The translations under genes were made by a program, and so were the position numbers. The notes under the pieces were generated by a model. It saw only the letters and a list, made by a program, of their open reading frames with translations. It had not been told where the DNA came from and searched no databases. From Phoronis ovalis (lineage: Eukaryota > Phoronida > Phoronidae), in NCBI GenBank assembly GCA_028565635.1, contig JAOXYB010080276.1, positions 1 to 40,394 of the forward strand: a stretch of DNA of 40,394 nucleotides, in the 5' to 3' direction. Positions 22,190-33,177 of this stretch are shown here, one piece after another; positions within the stretch are counted from its first letter, which is position 1; each line of letters starts with the position of its first letter.

Positions 22190-22830
22190 ATTGTGTCACT
22201 AAACCTCGAGATATCTTTTCATTTGGTTGCTTGTCTTAAAATTCTGCTATTATACATTTACGAATTTGAAAATGTGAAATTGATAGTATATGAATAAAGC
22301 CAACCATCGAGATGCTAAAGAGTTATTGGACACAATCGAAACAATGACAGCAATACATAGATTCCAGGATAAGATTAACAAGAATCTGTTCCATGCACAA
22401 AACAAATATTTAGGCCATTTAGAGATGAAGGTATTCATCCCGGTATTCATTAACTCAAATCCATACAAAATAAAAATCGACCAGTGCTCCCCGCAGAATA
22501 TGCCTAGCGCATTCAAGTGGCTATTCAGGGTACGCTTCTTTCAAATTCATGTTATTTCCTTATGTATCAAAACCGTAAATTTTAAACTTTTATAGTTATC
22601 ATTGTGTCACTAACAGGACATAAGTTATCCTCTTGATTGTGGTGTCTTAATTGAATAATTTCCATAAGAGGAAAAATCATTTATTGTCATCCTTAAATCC
22701 GTAGTAATTAATTTGTTATTAAGGGTACGCTTCTTTTTAAAATAGTACCATTTTCTTATGCAGCAAACCCGTCGCTAGACTATAGACTATGTGCTCCTAG
22801 TTGATTGATTTCCAGCAAGAATGGTAGTTT
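22190..22830. repeat. Degenerate direct repeats in the intron of the peptide gene
   Basis: GGGTACGCTTCTTT occurs at 22527 and again at 22722, each followed by a similar stretch (TTCCTTATGTATCAAAACCG against TTTCTTATGCAGCAAACCCG). ATTGTGTCACTAA occurs near 22190 and near 22600 with related downstream sequence. The pattern suggests old duplication within the presumed first intron. The open frame at 22290-22595 on the plus strand has no recognisable domain. Confidence 0.5.
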
Positions 22831-23061
22831 CACTACCGTCTCATTAAAATACGCTGTAAAGCGCAAAACTGTGCTCTTCGCGAACCAGTATACTTTATCG
22901 TAATTAATGGAATACTATTACACTAAATTAAAAATGAAACCCACTGCGTTTTACATTTACCAAGAAAGTTATTATATTAGACTTTACATTTTGTGTTGGA
23001 AATTGTTAAAGGAAACTTATAATTATGAAGGTTTAGTAATAATTTGTATTGCTTAATAAAG

Positions 23062-23099
23062 CTAGGATATATAAAACTCTAGAGTTTTATATATCCTAG
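23062..23099. repeat. 38-bp perfect palindrome
   Basis: The segment is identical to its own reverse complement over all 38 bases, with no spacer. It starts CTAGGATATATAAAACTCT and is centred on TCTAGA (arms 23062-23080 and 23081-23099). It also carries TATATAAAA in both directions. It lies in the presumed first intron of the minus-strand peptide gene. Confidence 0.97.
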
Positions 23100-24068
23100 A
23101 ATAAAATAACCGTAAGTTACTTACATGTATACCGCGATTAAAAACTAATGATTTGGGTTTAAAGCTATAGGCGTGAAATACACAATAAAACTGGTACTGC
23201 AGATTGTTATCACAATTTAATAGTAAATTCCTTCTGCTCTTAATGAGTGATTTAACAAGTTTGTAAAGATTAAGACACGTGCGCTTAAGTAATATAGAAT
23301 TTTGATTACGATATTTACAAGCAGACTTGTCAAGTTTTTTGTTAATCATTCTTCTTTTATTCATTTAATAGCTTTTAAAAACGAAAATAATATTTCCTCA
23401 CACATCTACCTTATATAATTTGTGGGTTGTGTTGAATAACGAGAAAGTTATAGCTATAGTACTTGTTATTAATCAACGTTTAAAGCCACCAAACTTGAAT
23501 AAAATTGCTTTTGATAGTTTATGATTTAGTTTTAATTCGATACACTTAAACTATAGTTTTCGATACCAAAAAACAATTATGTATTTGCAAACAAAAAGAA
23601 AATTAATTACAATTTGATGACTAATTCCATTTTTACTATTAATTCTGATTAAAGTAAGAAAGAACGTACAATTGATAACACGTTCAAATATTACCTGTCA
23701 GACGTTTCGTAATCGTTACTTTTGTTAAAATAATTGTTAAATTAGAAATGAGAATACCGTACGTGAAATTATGGGTAATAACAATTTCGACTCAAATCGT
23801 TGCTTTACAGGCATCTGTAGATACACATTATTTTGAATAATTTCATACTATGGTTTCAGAATGTTTAATGGTTTTGACAAATAAATATACTGCAAGAGGG
23901 TTCTGGTGAAAACAGGAGAGTTAACATGTTTGACTCCAAGTGATTTTTGGCAAAATGTTATCTTGCTAATTAAATCCATCGCATGTACAGTAACTGATAC
24001 AAATGTATCACACACATAATTCAATCCGAATAAAAAATAGATGCTTAAAAAGTACAATACAGTATATT

Positions 24069-24268
24069 TTACTTACGTTAATAGACTGACTTAGCTTGTG
24101 AATTGCAAATCGCCTTACTATAACTTTTGTTTTTGCTATAGGCCTATAACATTACTTCAAAGCAAACTGGTACTGTCTACTGCTTATCTCGTATGACATA
24201 TTTGTAACAAGATTTAAAAATATCATTGAATTTAATGATCCGTGATAATAAGCCGTCACTCAGACGTA
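24069..24268 (-). other. Copy B of a duplicated candidate 5' exon
   Basis: This segment and 24431-24635 are diverged direct copies about 363 bp apart. Shared landmarks are GCAAATCGCCT/CCAAATCGCCT, TATGACATATTT, the AATATCATT...AATTTAATGA block and a terminal CTCAGAC. On the minus strand both copies end in a splice donor at the same relative place: here TTAAC|GTAAGT, with the last exon base at 24077. I read it as a duplicated alternative 5' exon of the peptide precursor. No clear TATA box precedes this copy; TTATATC near 24366 is weak. Confidence 0.4.
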
Positions 24269-24430
24269 TCCTGGGAATCAGACAACAGACTCCAAATGTA
24301 AACTTAAACAATTGTAAAAACCATCGCCTGTTTTGGCCAGTAAGCGAAGCTCGTATGTATACTTGATATAAACAAATCATACACATGTGTTTGAATCAAA
24401 AACATAACTCTAAACAAATTATAAAATGTT

Positions 24431-24698
24431 TTACTCACTTGTAATAAATTGATTTAGCTTAATTCAAATTCCAAATCGCCTCGGGAGAATATATCTCTTC
24501 TTTGTCAAAGTTGCTTCGCCGATAACTGCTACTTTCTTCTAGATTATTTTATTAATATGACATATTTATAACAGAATTACAAATATCATTCAATTTAATG
24601 AACCATAATAATTATAAGTCGTCTCTCAGACTACACCATAACCTGTGACAAAATGTATCTTGTCTAATTATATCGTAGAATCTCAACGTCTATTTATA
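24431..24698 (-). promoter_or_regulatory. Probable promoter and first exon (copy A) of the peptide gene
   Basis: On the minus strand a canonical TATA box, TATAAATA in GCTATAAATAG, lies at 24698-24691. Initiation is expected near 24668. A first exon would run to the donor TTACAA|GTGAGT, last exon base 24439. The next good minus-strand acceptor in phase with the precursor is at 22116, giving a first intron of about 2.3 kb. Two other minus-strand donors (GACAG|GTAATA, last exon base 23695; ACAT|GTAAGT, last exon base 23125) are possible alternatives. Orientation, TATA box, donor and upstream CRE sites agree, but the transcript is inferred. Confidence 0.45.
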
Positions 24699-24831
24699 GC
24701 ATGTTAAATCTAAAACTACATTTCCTGTAGAATAATTTGGAAAATATAGATTTAATTTATTTAAATATTAACCAAACAAATCAGAGGCCAAATATAAACT
24801 CCTACAAATATTACAACAGCTTTTACAATCA

Positions 24832-24842
24832 ACGTCACGTCA
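24832..24842 (-). promoter_or_regulatory. Tandem CRE half-sites upstream of the peptide gene
   Basis: ACGTCACGTCA on the plus strand reads TGACGTGACGT on the minus strand: two overlapping CRE half-sites about 135 bp upstream of the TATA box at 24698. A further TGACGTC lies near 25038. CREB-type sites at this distance fit cAMP/calcium control of a secretory peptide gene (inference). Confidence 0.4.
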
Positions 24843-24859
24843 TATCCGGGCTTCTTGTG

Positions 24860-27800
24860 GTTATAGATCATTTACCAATATCTAAAATAAAAGAAATTGT
24901 CTTCATAAGGAATGAATGAACGAAATGAATGCAACAAAAACAAAATTATAATTTTACAATGAAGTGATGTAAACGTAATATGACTACTCAAAACATTGAG
25001 ATCATGATGAAACTACGGGGCTGTCAAGATAATTTGATGACGTCTTCTTTTACTAGATCTAGTATTATTAAGAATTATATATGTAATTAGAAATCGAAGG
25101 TAATTTATGAAAATGAGAGGAAACTGTCGACTCTATACACCTTTAACTTTGTCATCATGAAAATATTTAATTGCGATATTTGCGTGCAAATAATTGAAAA
25201 TGCATTTTGCGAAGGACTTCCGACTCTGTATTAACGAATAAGTGAAATGCATTGTAATACAATACAGTTGATATTATAAACAATTATGTAAGTATTAAAA
25301 TCAGTATAGGAATAATATATTAATTATTTTATAATGAACTCCATCTACCCACTTTTACCATATATTTATTTAAACAAGAGTAGCAAGTTGCCTCCCTTTT
25401 TTCCTCCGGCGTGCTATATTCCGACACTAGCTTGATTCAAAGGCATGCTGCGTACTACTGATTTCTTAGAATCATAATACAATTGCCTACGGTTCTCCGC
25501 TAAAGTTATCGTGTTTAGAGAATAGCACTAAATTTGCACTAATCTCCATGCACTATTTCATTTCTATTTTTATATTATGTCTGTATTTTTAGACACGTGT
25601 ATTTAGTACAGTGATCGTTACTTTTAGGAAACGCTTAGCAAGCACACCTTAGAATGAACTTTCTAACCAATAAGTTAATAATCAAATATAAATTTAATTT
25701 AAAATAAAATTCAAAGGCTTCGCTAATGACGAAATTATTTTATGATATTTGCGTTACATTTTGTTATTTGAACTTAATTATTACACCATGTAGTCTATTG
25801 CGATTCAAAATTGAATTATACTTTTTATCATTAGCTTATTTCAAACGAAATATTCTAATTAAATTAGACAACTGAAATTATTGCAATTAAAATATATTAA
25901 TTTTAATAGGCTTTTAATATTTCTGTACTATGGGTAAATAAGTACCTAGATATAAACTTTCATGACGAAACTAACCAGAGAATGTTTCGTTGGGGTTTCG
26001 TTACATGTAGCAATTATGTTTGCCCGCGGACGGGCTTAGCTTTTTATTTAAGAGCGAGTGAAACCTGGGAGCGTCAGATTTGGGAGACAGCCAACTTATG
26101 ACGTTCTTTAAGTGGTTCATTAAATTATCATGTTTTTAATCCTGATTTTTATTAATTTCCATGAAGGTTTCGTAAATTTCCTAACCGGGGTAATGGTCGG
26201 TAATTTTAAAGCATCGTACACATTAAATGTTCTTATGTAGTCGCATCCGGGACCTCTTCCCCCCACTGAAAGGTAAATATCCTTTTACATCATGTACCTG
26301 AAATTTTCCATACACACATGTGCGGTCAGGGCGTTCCGTGAGTGAATCATCCCCGGGGAGTAGTCACTTAGAAACTTAATTCAATTATAAATATTTTTCA
26401 CATCATCTCATTAACCGAGTTGCATACTGATTTTTGACAAATCCGACAAAAAATCAAAAATGAGCAGAGCAGAGAAGAATGTAACTTATAAAGACACCCA
26501 TACCTCCCGGTATATTTGTTATAGCTACATGTTAATTGGGGACATAGTTACTCAATGCTGCCACACATTGTAGAACAATTGGTTTCATATTTTATATATA
26601 CACCCTTGTGGTAAGATGTCAAGAAATGATCGTACAAGGAAATATTTTAATAATTGTTTATTTCATAAATTAAACAACTTTTAATAAACCTGTTCATTTC
26701 CATAAATACATATCTTTCCAAAGCAACAAACTGCAAAAATAAATTTATGAGTAACCATTCAAAAATGTTGAAAACAATCATGAAATCGACTGTGCTTACA
26801 TGGAGATCTCTTTTATGGTCAGTATTTTTTGTTTACCGTTCACAGGTATCGCTTTAGTTTAAAACTGTTGACTTGATTAAACAGATGAGTCATTCATATT
26901 TGATAGTATAGTCGTGGTAACCTATGAGCGTGCATAAACAGTAAAAATTCAATAAAGATTTTACATCTTGATAAACAAACAAACTACAAATACAGAAGCT
27001 TATGAAACGGACACAAATATATAGAAGAACAGTATATTGTTTATTAAGCAAAGCGAGAAATCATAATTAAGTTACGTATCGATCACCGTCGCATGCGCTG
27101 ATCCGTGAGGACTTAAAATAATATTTGACCAATAAAGTGTTTTATGACAACATTTTATAAATTATATTTGACTTTAATTTAATGCTTTCTGGGTTACTGC
27201 AAAGTGTAATCGTAGCACGTGCTCCTTGACAACATCATTTGTTAGATGTATAGTGAGTTGCACTATTCCAAAGATCGCATGCACAACCTTTTCAAAATTC
27301 GACAGCTGCCTTCGGCCTTTGCGGTAATTTAAGTACAACGCCCAGTTTTGTGCATTCCCGTGTGTATTTTGCTGAGCCAACTTGATTCACATCTCTGAAA
27401 ACTTCTCTTTGAAGTTTCAAAAACTATTGGTACCACGACCAGAAAAGTCTTAGATATCATTTTCTGTTAAGGGTTCAATTTTCAAGCGCTGTTAAAAGAA
27501 TTAATTGTCAAGGTTTCAAAAATCAAACTTTGTTGTTTATGTTTAACATTAATGTTAAAACGTGTTCTGTGTTTCCTAACCTCCGAGTCCTCTTACCATA
27601 TTATAAGCAATATATTAATATTAAGCAATTTAATCCAATAAAAATAACTGGATAGATCGTGGTTACGAATCACACTTCTTAAATGTCACCCTACCCATGA
27701 GTCCCATCCCCATTCAAAGGCTCTCCAGGGTCTCCGGTCCTTGGGGAATCACCTAGAAGTATATAAGAGTCCATAGTTATTTCTTCCTCCCCAAATCTCT

Positions 27801-29800
27801 CTCTCTCCCCCTCCCTCCATCCCTGCCTGTTATCTTGATCGCATCTGTTATCTTGATCGCAGGCATATTCCCATAACAAGATGAAAGATGAGCGCCCCGA
27901 AACAGTCAGATAAAGACCCAAGTAAAACCCATACAATAAAAGCCTGGGTCATAAAATAAACTAGTGTCAAAAAGCTGTAAATGCTCACAGCGCAGCTACA
28001 ATGCAGTATATAGTAAATCCGTATATCATTCTATATGTTTACTGGGATATCTACTGCGGAACAACTAATGATGGTAGTTTCAAAAGCAATATAATCCCTC
28101 TTCACTTCCTGTTTTATATATTTATTAATAAAACTATGAAGTATCATAAATTTTAGATGGGACCATTCCCAATGAAAAGCTACGGCCATGTAAACATTTT
28201 GTGAATTGCGCAAATTGTTCATGCAAGATAGTAAAATCAAAGATTTTACTAAATTACTTATTAAATATTCTAGATACCTGTGGTAACTTTGGGGTGTCAT
28301 AGTTCACGCGCTTAACGCAGATGTATACCCATGATGCTGTAAGAGTTAATTAAAAATGACGAAAAATGTGAGACCAACGAAAAAGCGAATGGCCTATTTA
28401 CACCACGGATATTTATGCAAACAGACATCAAAAAGTCCTGAATCTGAATAGGTGTTTAGAAATTGAAAACATACCATTTATCTTAAATTAAATCCATAAA
28501 TAAATAATGCATACTTTCGTCTAAAAACAAAATTGTCAGAAAGCAGATCTCAGGATTTGTAAGCATATTATGAGTTAACATGTTAGTGAATTGTTTTTAA
28601 AAACTTGTGGAGAATAGTAATACTTTTTACTGGTGAATATGAAAGAAGTTTAGAAATTGGTGGTGAATTTACTTTTTTTTAAGTGGCGAATGGTGATCTG
28701 TATGGGGTATACATTCTCCTTTAGTGAAGAAGTAGAACTGCTACAAAAAAGTCAGAAAACAATCACTTTTTTAAAATCATTATTTTAATGTATCATTTGT
28801 CATCATTGAATAATAAAATGCCAATGGTACAGTCACTCATTCCTTACGGGATAAACAAAATGTATTTCGGATGAAATGACAGAAATCCTTAGTATTCGTC
28901 TGAACATTAAATTACATGCTTAGTGACTCTAAATAGAAGTATGCATAATTCCTTAAATGCTTTTCCTGTGACGATCCTCCGTATTTGAGTAAACTAAAAA
29001 ATGTATATGCAATTATCGTAAACCCGATATCTACATCTACGTCTTGCGATTGTTTTATGAAAAATGGGGGTGGTCGAATATCAGGAAGTTGAAATTAGCG
29101 AATAGGTGGGTGGCGGACTAATGGAAGGAATTTTTTCCCAAAGCCAAAGAAAAAGTGGTCAACATTTGGATGACCGCCGAATAAAGAAGATACCGTTAAT
29201 TTGGTAGAGAGGTTGCTTCTAACATGGGGGTCATTCTAGTAAGAATTTTTATTACATAAGCGCGTCGCTAAAACAATCAAACAATTAAGCGAAATTAAAA
29301 TTAAAATGGTTCCCATTTATCAAGCCACAATCAACTGCATAAAATTTAAAAAATGGGATATCTTGCTTGTATGGAGTATTTATTCCTAAAAAATCTCCAG
29401 AGATTGCTACAATTTCAAGCGGTTTCTATTCTTTAAAAGGAGTTCCTGTTTTTGTAAACATGAACTGCAACCGACAATTTCCCTATCTGCTCTTAATGTA
29501 ATATGTTTCTTAGAAGACAAATCCGATCACAACTGTAAATAATGGAAAAAAAATTGTAACAATATTTTCATTTTCATGAGCATTCTCGCGTTAATGATTC
29601 TTCATATCTCTTTTGTTGCTGCTCTGTTAACATACATGTGTAGAGGAAATTAACTTATCTACTTTGTATTATATAGCTTTGTTGCAACGCTATGTAATGA
29701 AAAAGTAAGATAGTTGAATTATGTTATTCAATAGTTTAAGGAATTTAGATACAAAAAAACACTGTTTATATTTGTCTATAATTGTATTTGTTAATTTTCA
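24860..29800. other. Long AT-rich stretch without a recognised gene
   Basis: No coding exon with recognisable protein similarity was found on either strand. Isolated open frames (for example 27174-27380 and 28031-28300, minus) lack usable flanking splice sites or familiar domains. A small GC-rich, TATA-like patch (CGCGGACGGGC, then TTATTTAAGAGCG) lies at 26025-26055. Degenerate GGTGGTCGAAT/ACCGCCGAATAAAG sequences near 29070-29190 look like an old interspersed repeat. Confidence 0.5.
27780..27861. repeat. Polypyrimidine tract and 17-bp direct repeat
   Basis: About 46 bp of nearly pure pyrimidine on the plus strand (around CTCTCTCTCTCCCCCTCCC) is followed by two copies of CTGTTATCTTGATCGCA at 27827-27843 and 27845-27861. 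On the other strand it is a GA-rich polypurine tract. No gene is attached to it. Confidence 0.75.
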
Positions 29801-29806
29801 AAACCA

Positions 29807-30355
29807 AAATGAAGAGATAGACAGGAAAAGTATACATTTTTGAAAAGTTGATGATACATGTTGATGAATCCAAAGGAAAAAAGTTGAAAATAATTCTCAT
29901 GGTCTGATGAGTGTTCATTTTGTGTAAAACTTGGTGTTTTTAGAATTTTAATTTTCAAAAAAATTTAAGTCAGAAACCACTAGCACTGCACCTACAAAGT
30001 TGAAACTGGGCGAACATTATCTTTATATATAGATCTAAAAAACTGCCTCAATTTCAGTGACTTTGATCTGACCCTTAATTTTTAAAAAATATATTTTTGA
30101 ACAAAACAAAATTTAAAAATATGAAACCCTTTTTGTTGATATATATGTTCATTTATGCAAAGTTTCAAGTTTGTAGATGCAGTAGTTTTTTACCTATATT
30201 TTTTTGAAATTAAAATTCGAAAAACTTAATTTTTCCCAAAATGGTCTTATTAGATCATATGACCGAATTCAAACTATTTAACCTCATGATTTGTAAAGTT
30301 TAGAGTATTAACTTTTTAAAAATGTGTACTTTCATATGATTGTCTATCTCTTCAG
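29807..30355. mobile_element. Foldback/MITE-like element, about 550 bp
   Basis: The ends are exact inverted copies: TGAAGAGATAGACA at the left (29810-29823) and its reverse complement at the right (to about 30354). The similarity does not stop at the termini. Left-arm blocks such as TTTCAAAAAAATTTAAG and CTACAAAGTTGAAACT recur, diverged, in reverse complement in the right arm (TATATTTTTTTGAAA, AGTTTCAAGTTTGTAG). The whole element is therefore a long imperfect hairpin centred near 30080. There is no coding capacity. A clear target-site duplication was not found. It matches the structure of non-autonomous foldback DNA transposons. Confidence 0.75.
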
Positions 30356-31186
30356 TTTATTTACTAAAATAATGTATTTACATTTCTTTGTAGTTTAATA
30401 GTAGATGGGTATGTTGCGTCAGCTTTTCATATGTGGTCAAGATCAAATTTTTTTCGGTAGATAGTATTATTTGCCAAAGCAGTCAAAATGCAATTACCAC
30501 GTCTTTTTTTGCTATGTTTTAATTAGGTGCTAGCACAAACAGGAAGACAGTGAAATGGGAAAGCATCGGCAAACCCATGCAAAATACTTTCGCACAAAAA
30601 AACAATCTAGTAGAAAATATTTAATAAGATGACAACTGTCTAGTTGATAAGAAATGGGTAGTTTAAAGTGTTAAGGTTTTTTCTCTAAAAATGCGCTTAA
30701 TTTATGTACATATTGCAGTGTTATTTTGTCACTTTTATGGTGTGGTGGGATCATTGGACTTGAATTAGTGAAATGGTTGGTGAAGGCACGGAACATATGA
30801 TCGACTTGATCACAGTAGGCATTTATTGCTTTCATTGTTTTCCATTGGCTGGGAGTATATTTTAACATTTAGAAATGGATAAATCAAGTGGAAATAGAGT
30901 TGGTCTACCGAATCATAAACAAACAAAGACGGACCGGACATGCGTTTTTGTTGATCTGAGCTTTCTTATAATATTTTGCTTATACTTTACATGATCCTTA
31001 ATTTTAATGATTTCTTGTATTCAGTGAATAATATATTTTAAAGTTCTATACATTACGCATACCCTACTCAGTATCAGGTTCAGTATCTCATTTAGTCTCT
31101 ACGCAGGCTATATATCTTATAAATAAATTTTCAAGTCTAAAAATTGCTTTTATAGTATTTACGCGGCTTTATTACTATCAGTCCAT

Positions 31187-31213
31187 ATGTGTGTGTGTGT
31201 GTGTGTTGTGTGC
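31187..31213. repeat. (TG)n microsatellite
   Basis: A TG dinucleotide run of about ten repeats with one imperfection (TGTTGTGTG), 300 bp upstream of the Rieske gene's first coding exon. Confidence 0.9.
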
Positions 31214-31383
31214 GAACTCAATTTGCTAGCATTTATCATTTGCATGACTTAAGAAAGTTGGATATGTATAACATGTATAAAAATAACAAAAAAATAAGTG
31301 TATAAACTTGGAACCGGTTGGAATATATCTCATTTGCTACTTGTTCTTAACGCCACCTAGCGCAAGTCGATGTCAATTATCGC

Positions 31384-31415
31384 GACCTTGACCTTGACCT
31401 TACAAATTATAAATA
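31384..31415 (+). promoter_or_regulatory. Rieske gene promoter: triple GACCTT and TATA box
   Basis: Three head-to-tail GACCTT units (GACCTTGACCTTGACCTT, 31384-31401) are followed 6 bp later by TATAAATA (31408-31415). On the minus strand they contain two AGGTCA half-sites, and TCAAGGTCA fits the extended site of monomeric nuclear receptors (ERR/FTZ-F1 type). Initiation is expected near 31440, about 50 nt before the ATG at 31492. Function is inferred. Confidence 0.5.
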
Positions 31416-31491
31416 TTCATGGTGGAAAACCGCTGGAAAATGGATTAAAGCGATAAGGAAAACATATCGTAAAAGATGTTGTTGTTCCTTC

Positions 31492-33177
31492 ATGACTGCT
31501 AGCAATAATAAGCTATATTTTCCTGTCAAGAATGTAAGATTTCAAGGTATGTCACGAAATCTATCACCTAATGATTTTATTTCACTAAAATCAGTATTTG
31601 ATCTAGCCTATATTTTTGTCTAGTCGGCCGGTTGGGTTCAACTTCAAGTTGCTATTGTTACTTCATATTTATTTTCTAATATTCGGATTCCTTTCAAGGA
31701 AAAATTGCTTTTTACCTGAAAACGTGTGTTACAAAAGAATTTTTAAGATACGCACAGAGTTGTCATTTATGTTAGTGTTTTAATTAATCCGAAAACCATG
31801 AGATTCTTGGCTTTATTATAGTTCGTACACTCGGGGCTTTCTAGACTATAGTATAGACTATAGTAACTCGGTTCCAAAAGTTTCGGGACTTTTCAAAAGT
31901 CCTAAAACTAAATTTAGTCATAGGCCAAATATTAAGTTTTATATATAGTGTTATAAGTAGTAATGTTATGTTTTAATGTTTAATGCAATTCCTCATCTCT
32001 TTTGCTAGAGCTGCCGAGTGAGGGATTGCATTAAAAATTAAAACATAAGATTATAACATATAACAGTGTATAAAAACAATTAAATATTGGTCTATGACTA
32101 AAATTAGTTTTGGAACTGAGTTTATTAATTTATACCGGTTTATAGCTAATGAATCCCATAATGAATGATCGGATCTACTCACAGACACTCGCGGCTGGTG
32201 AGTGTTGGATTTTTAAATAAATAAATATGATATACTATCATATGTCAGAAGGCGACATTTGATAGTATGTTAATTATATTCATTTATTTATAACGCTTTG
32301 TTTTGACATGTCATTGACATGTTAGCACTTGCATCTTCTATATTTTTCCGTCTACGAAGTTTGTGGATTTTTTTATTGTTCCAGATTTATATGATTGGGC
32401 GAACAAAGATGAACAATGTAAAACATCGTCAAGTTCGGTTCGTATATATACTAGGCAAAACAGTAAGTCGGGTACTATGACAGAAATCAATGAAGTAAAG
32501 ATCGCATTGTTTCGTTTTAGAGATAAGGTCTATTCTATCAACGAAAAATGTCCTCATGCAGGTAAGTTTTCAGTCTTATGATTAAATCAATTTCATATCC
32601 AATTGTTTATTAGAATTGTTGTCCAGTTTGGCTGCTAAAAGAATTGTTATACTACAATTTGTGTTTTACCATTTTCTTTTTGATACATATTAAATTAAAG
32701 ATAACATTTATAGTCCAGATAACTCGAGAAATCTGTTTTAAAATCGGTAAAATGCAACATCTCCGATTGCTTTTGTAAAAGGCAACTCCCAAAAGGTTTC
32801 CCCGCATTAAGGACTACTTTCATCTCACAGCACCAACAAAATTATACTCAATAATTTTCTGTCAAGAGTATATATATAGTGAAGGACACCTCCATCTGGA
32901 AGCTGAAGGCAGTAAGCTCTGCTTCAGCATTTATGTTTCTGTTACAGGTGGACCTTTACATGTTGGTGACATAGAAGTTTTACCAAACCATTCTTTATGT
33001 GTCCGCTGCCCATGGCACAGCTGGAGATTTGATCTTGAAACAGGAAAAGTTCGTCATCCACCTGGGCGAGACCTCAATGCTGAAGTTTATCCTGTAAAAA
33101 TTGATGATGATGGAAAGCTTTCTGTAGGATTTGAACAATTTTCTTCTAAATATTTTAATGGAGAGGAAGATTTTTGA
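31492..33177 (+). CDS. RFESD: Rieske [2Fe-2S] domain protein, RFESD-like
   Basis: Three exons join in phase: 31492-31546, 32385-32561 and 32948-33177, encoding 153 residues (vertebrate RFESD about 157). The 55-nt first exon starts MTASNNKLYFPVKNV and ends CAAG|GTATGT; its frame fits the second exon after TTTATTGTTCCAG. The Rieske ligands are plain: CPHAGGPLHVGD (C74, H76) and CVRCPWHSW (C98, H101), 21 residues between the two boxes. There is no oxygenase catalytic domain, signal peptide or membrane segment, so this is a small soluble iron-sulfur protein, probably an electron carrier; the family's partner is not settled. A start at M50 (MTEINEVK) is possible but would drop the N-terminal part. 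It converges with EDEM2. The first intron holds two inverted-repeat elements. Confidence 0.88.
31867..32120. mobile_element. Foldback (MITE-like) element in Rieske intron 1, 254 bp
   Basis: The left arm from CTCGGTTCC (31867) is mirrored by GGAACTGAG (ending 32120). Internal blocks also pair: TTTAGTCATAGGCCAAATATT with AATATTGGTCTATGACTAAA, then ATGTTTTAATGTTTAATGCA with the reverse complement of GCATTAAAAATTAAAACAT. The loop contains CTCTTTTGCTAGAGCTGC near 31998-32015. No coding capacity. A structured, non-autonomous element is the simplest reading. Confidence 0.75.
32214..32290. repeat. 77-bp imperfect hairpin
   Basis: TAAATAAATAAATATGATAT at the left pairs with TAATTATATTCATTTATTTA at the right, and ACTATCATATGTC pairs with GACATTTGATAGT around a short AGAAGGC loop. 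It lies about 95 bp before Rieske exon 2. Confidence 0.75.

Noticed and set aside
22290-22595. 101-codon plus-strand open frame in the peptide-gene intron
   Set aside because: No domain recognised and it overlaps repeated sequence; length is compatible with chance.
27174-27380. Minus-strand open frame with plausible amino-acid composition
   Set aside because: It begins at a non-ATG codon just after a stop, and the good acceptor upstream would read into that stop.
30671-30868. Minus-strand open frame of 65 codons
   Set aside because: No homologue or splice context recognised; at most a transposon remnant.
32363-32384. ATG at 32363 as the Rieske start
   Set aside because: It lies inside the pyrimidine-rich acceptor TTTTATTGTTCCAG; the upstream 55-nt exon joins in phase and restores the usual protein length.
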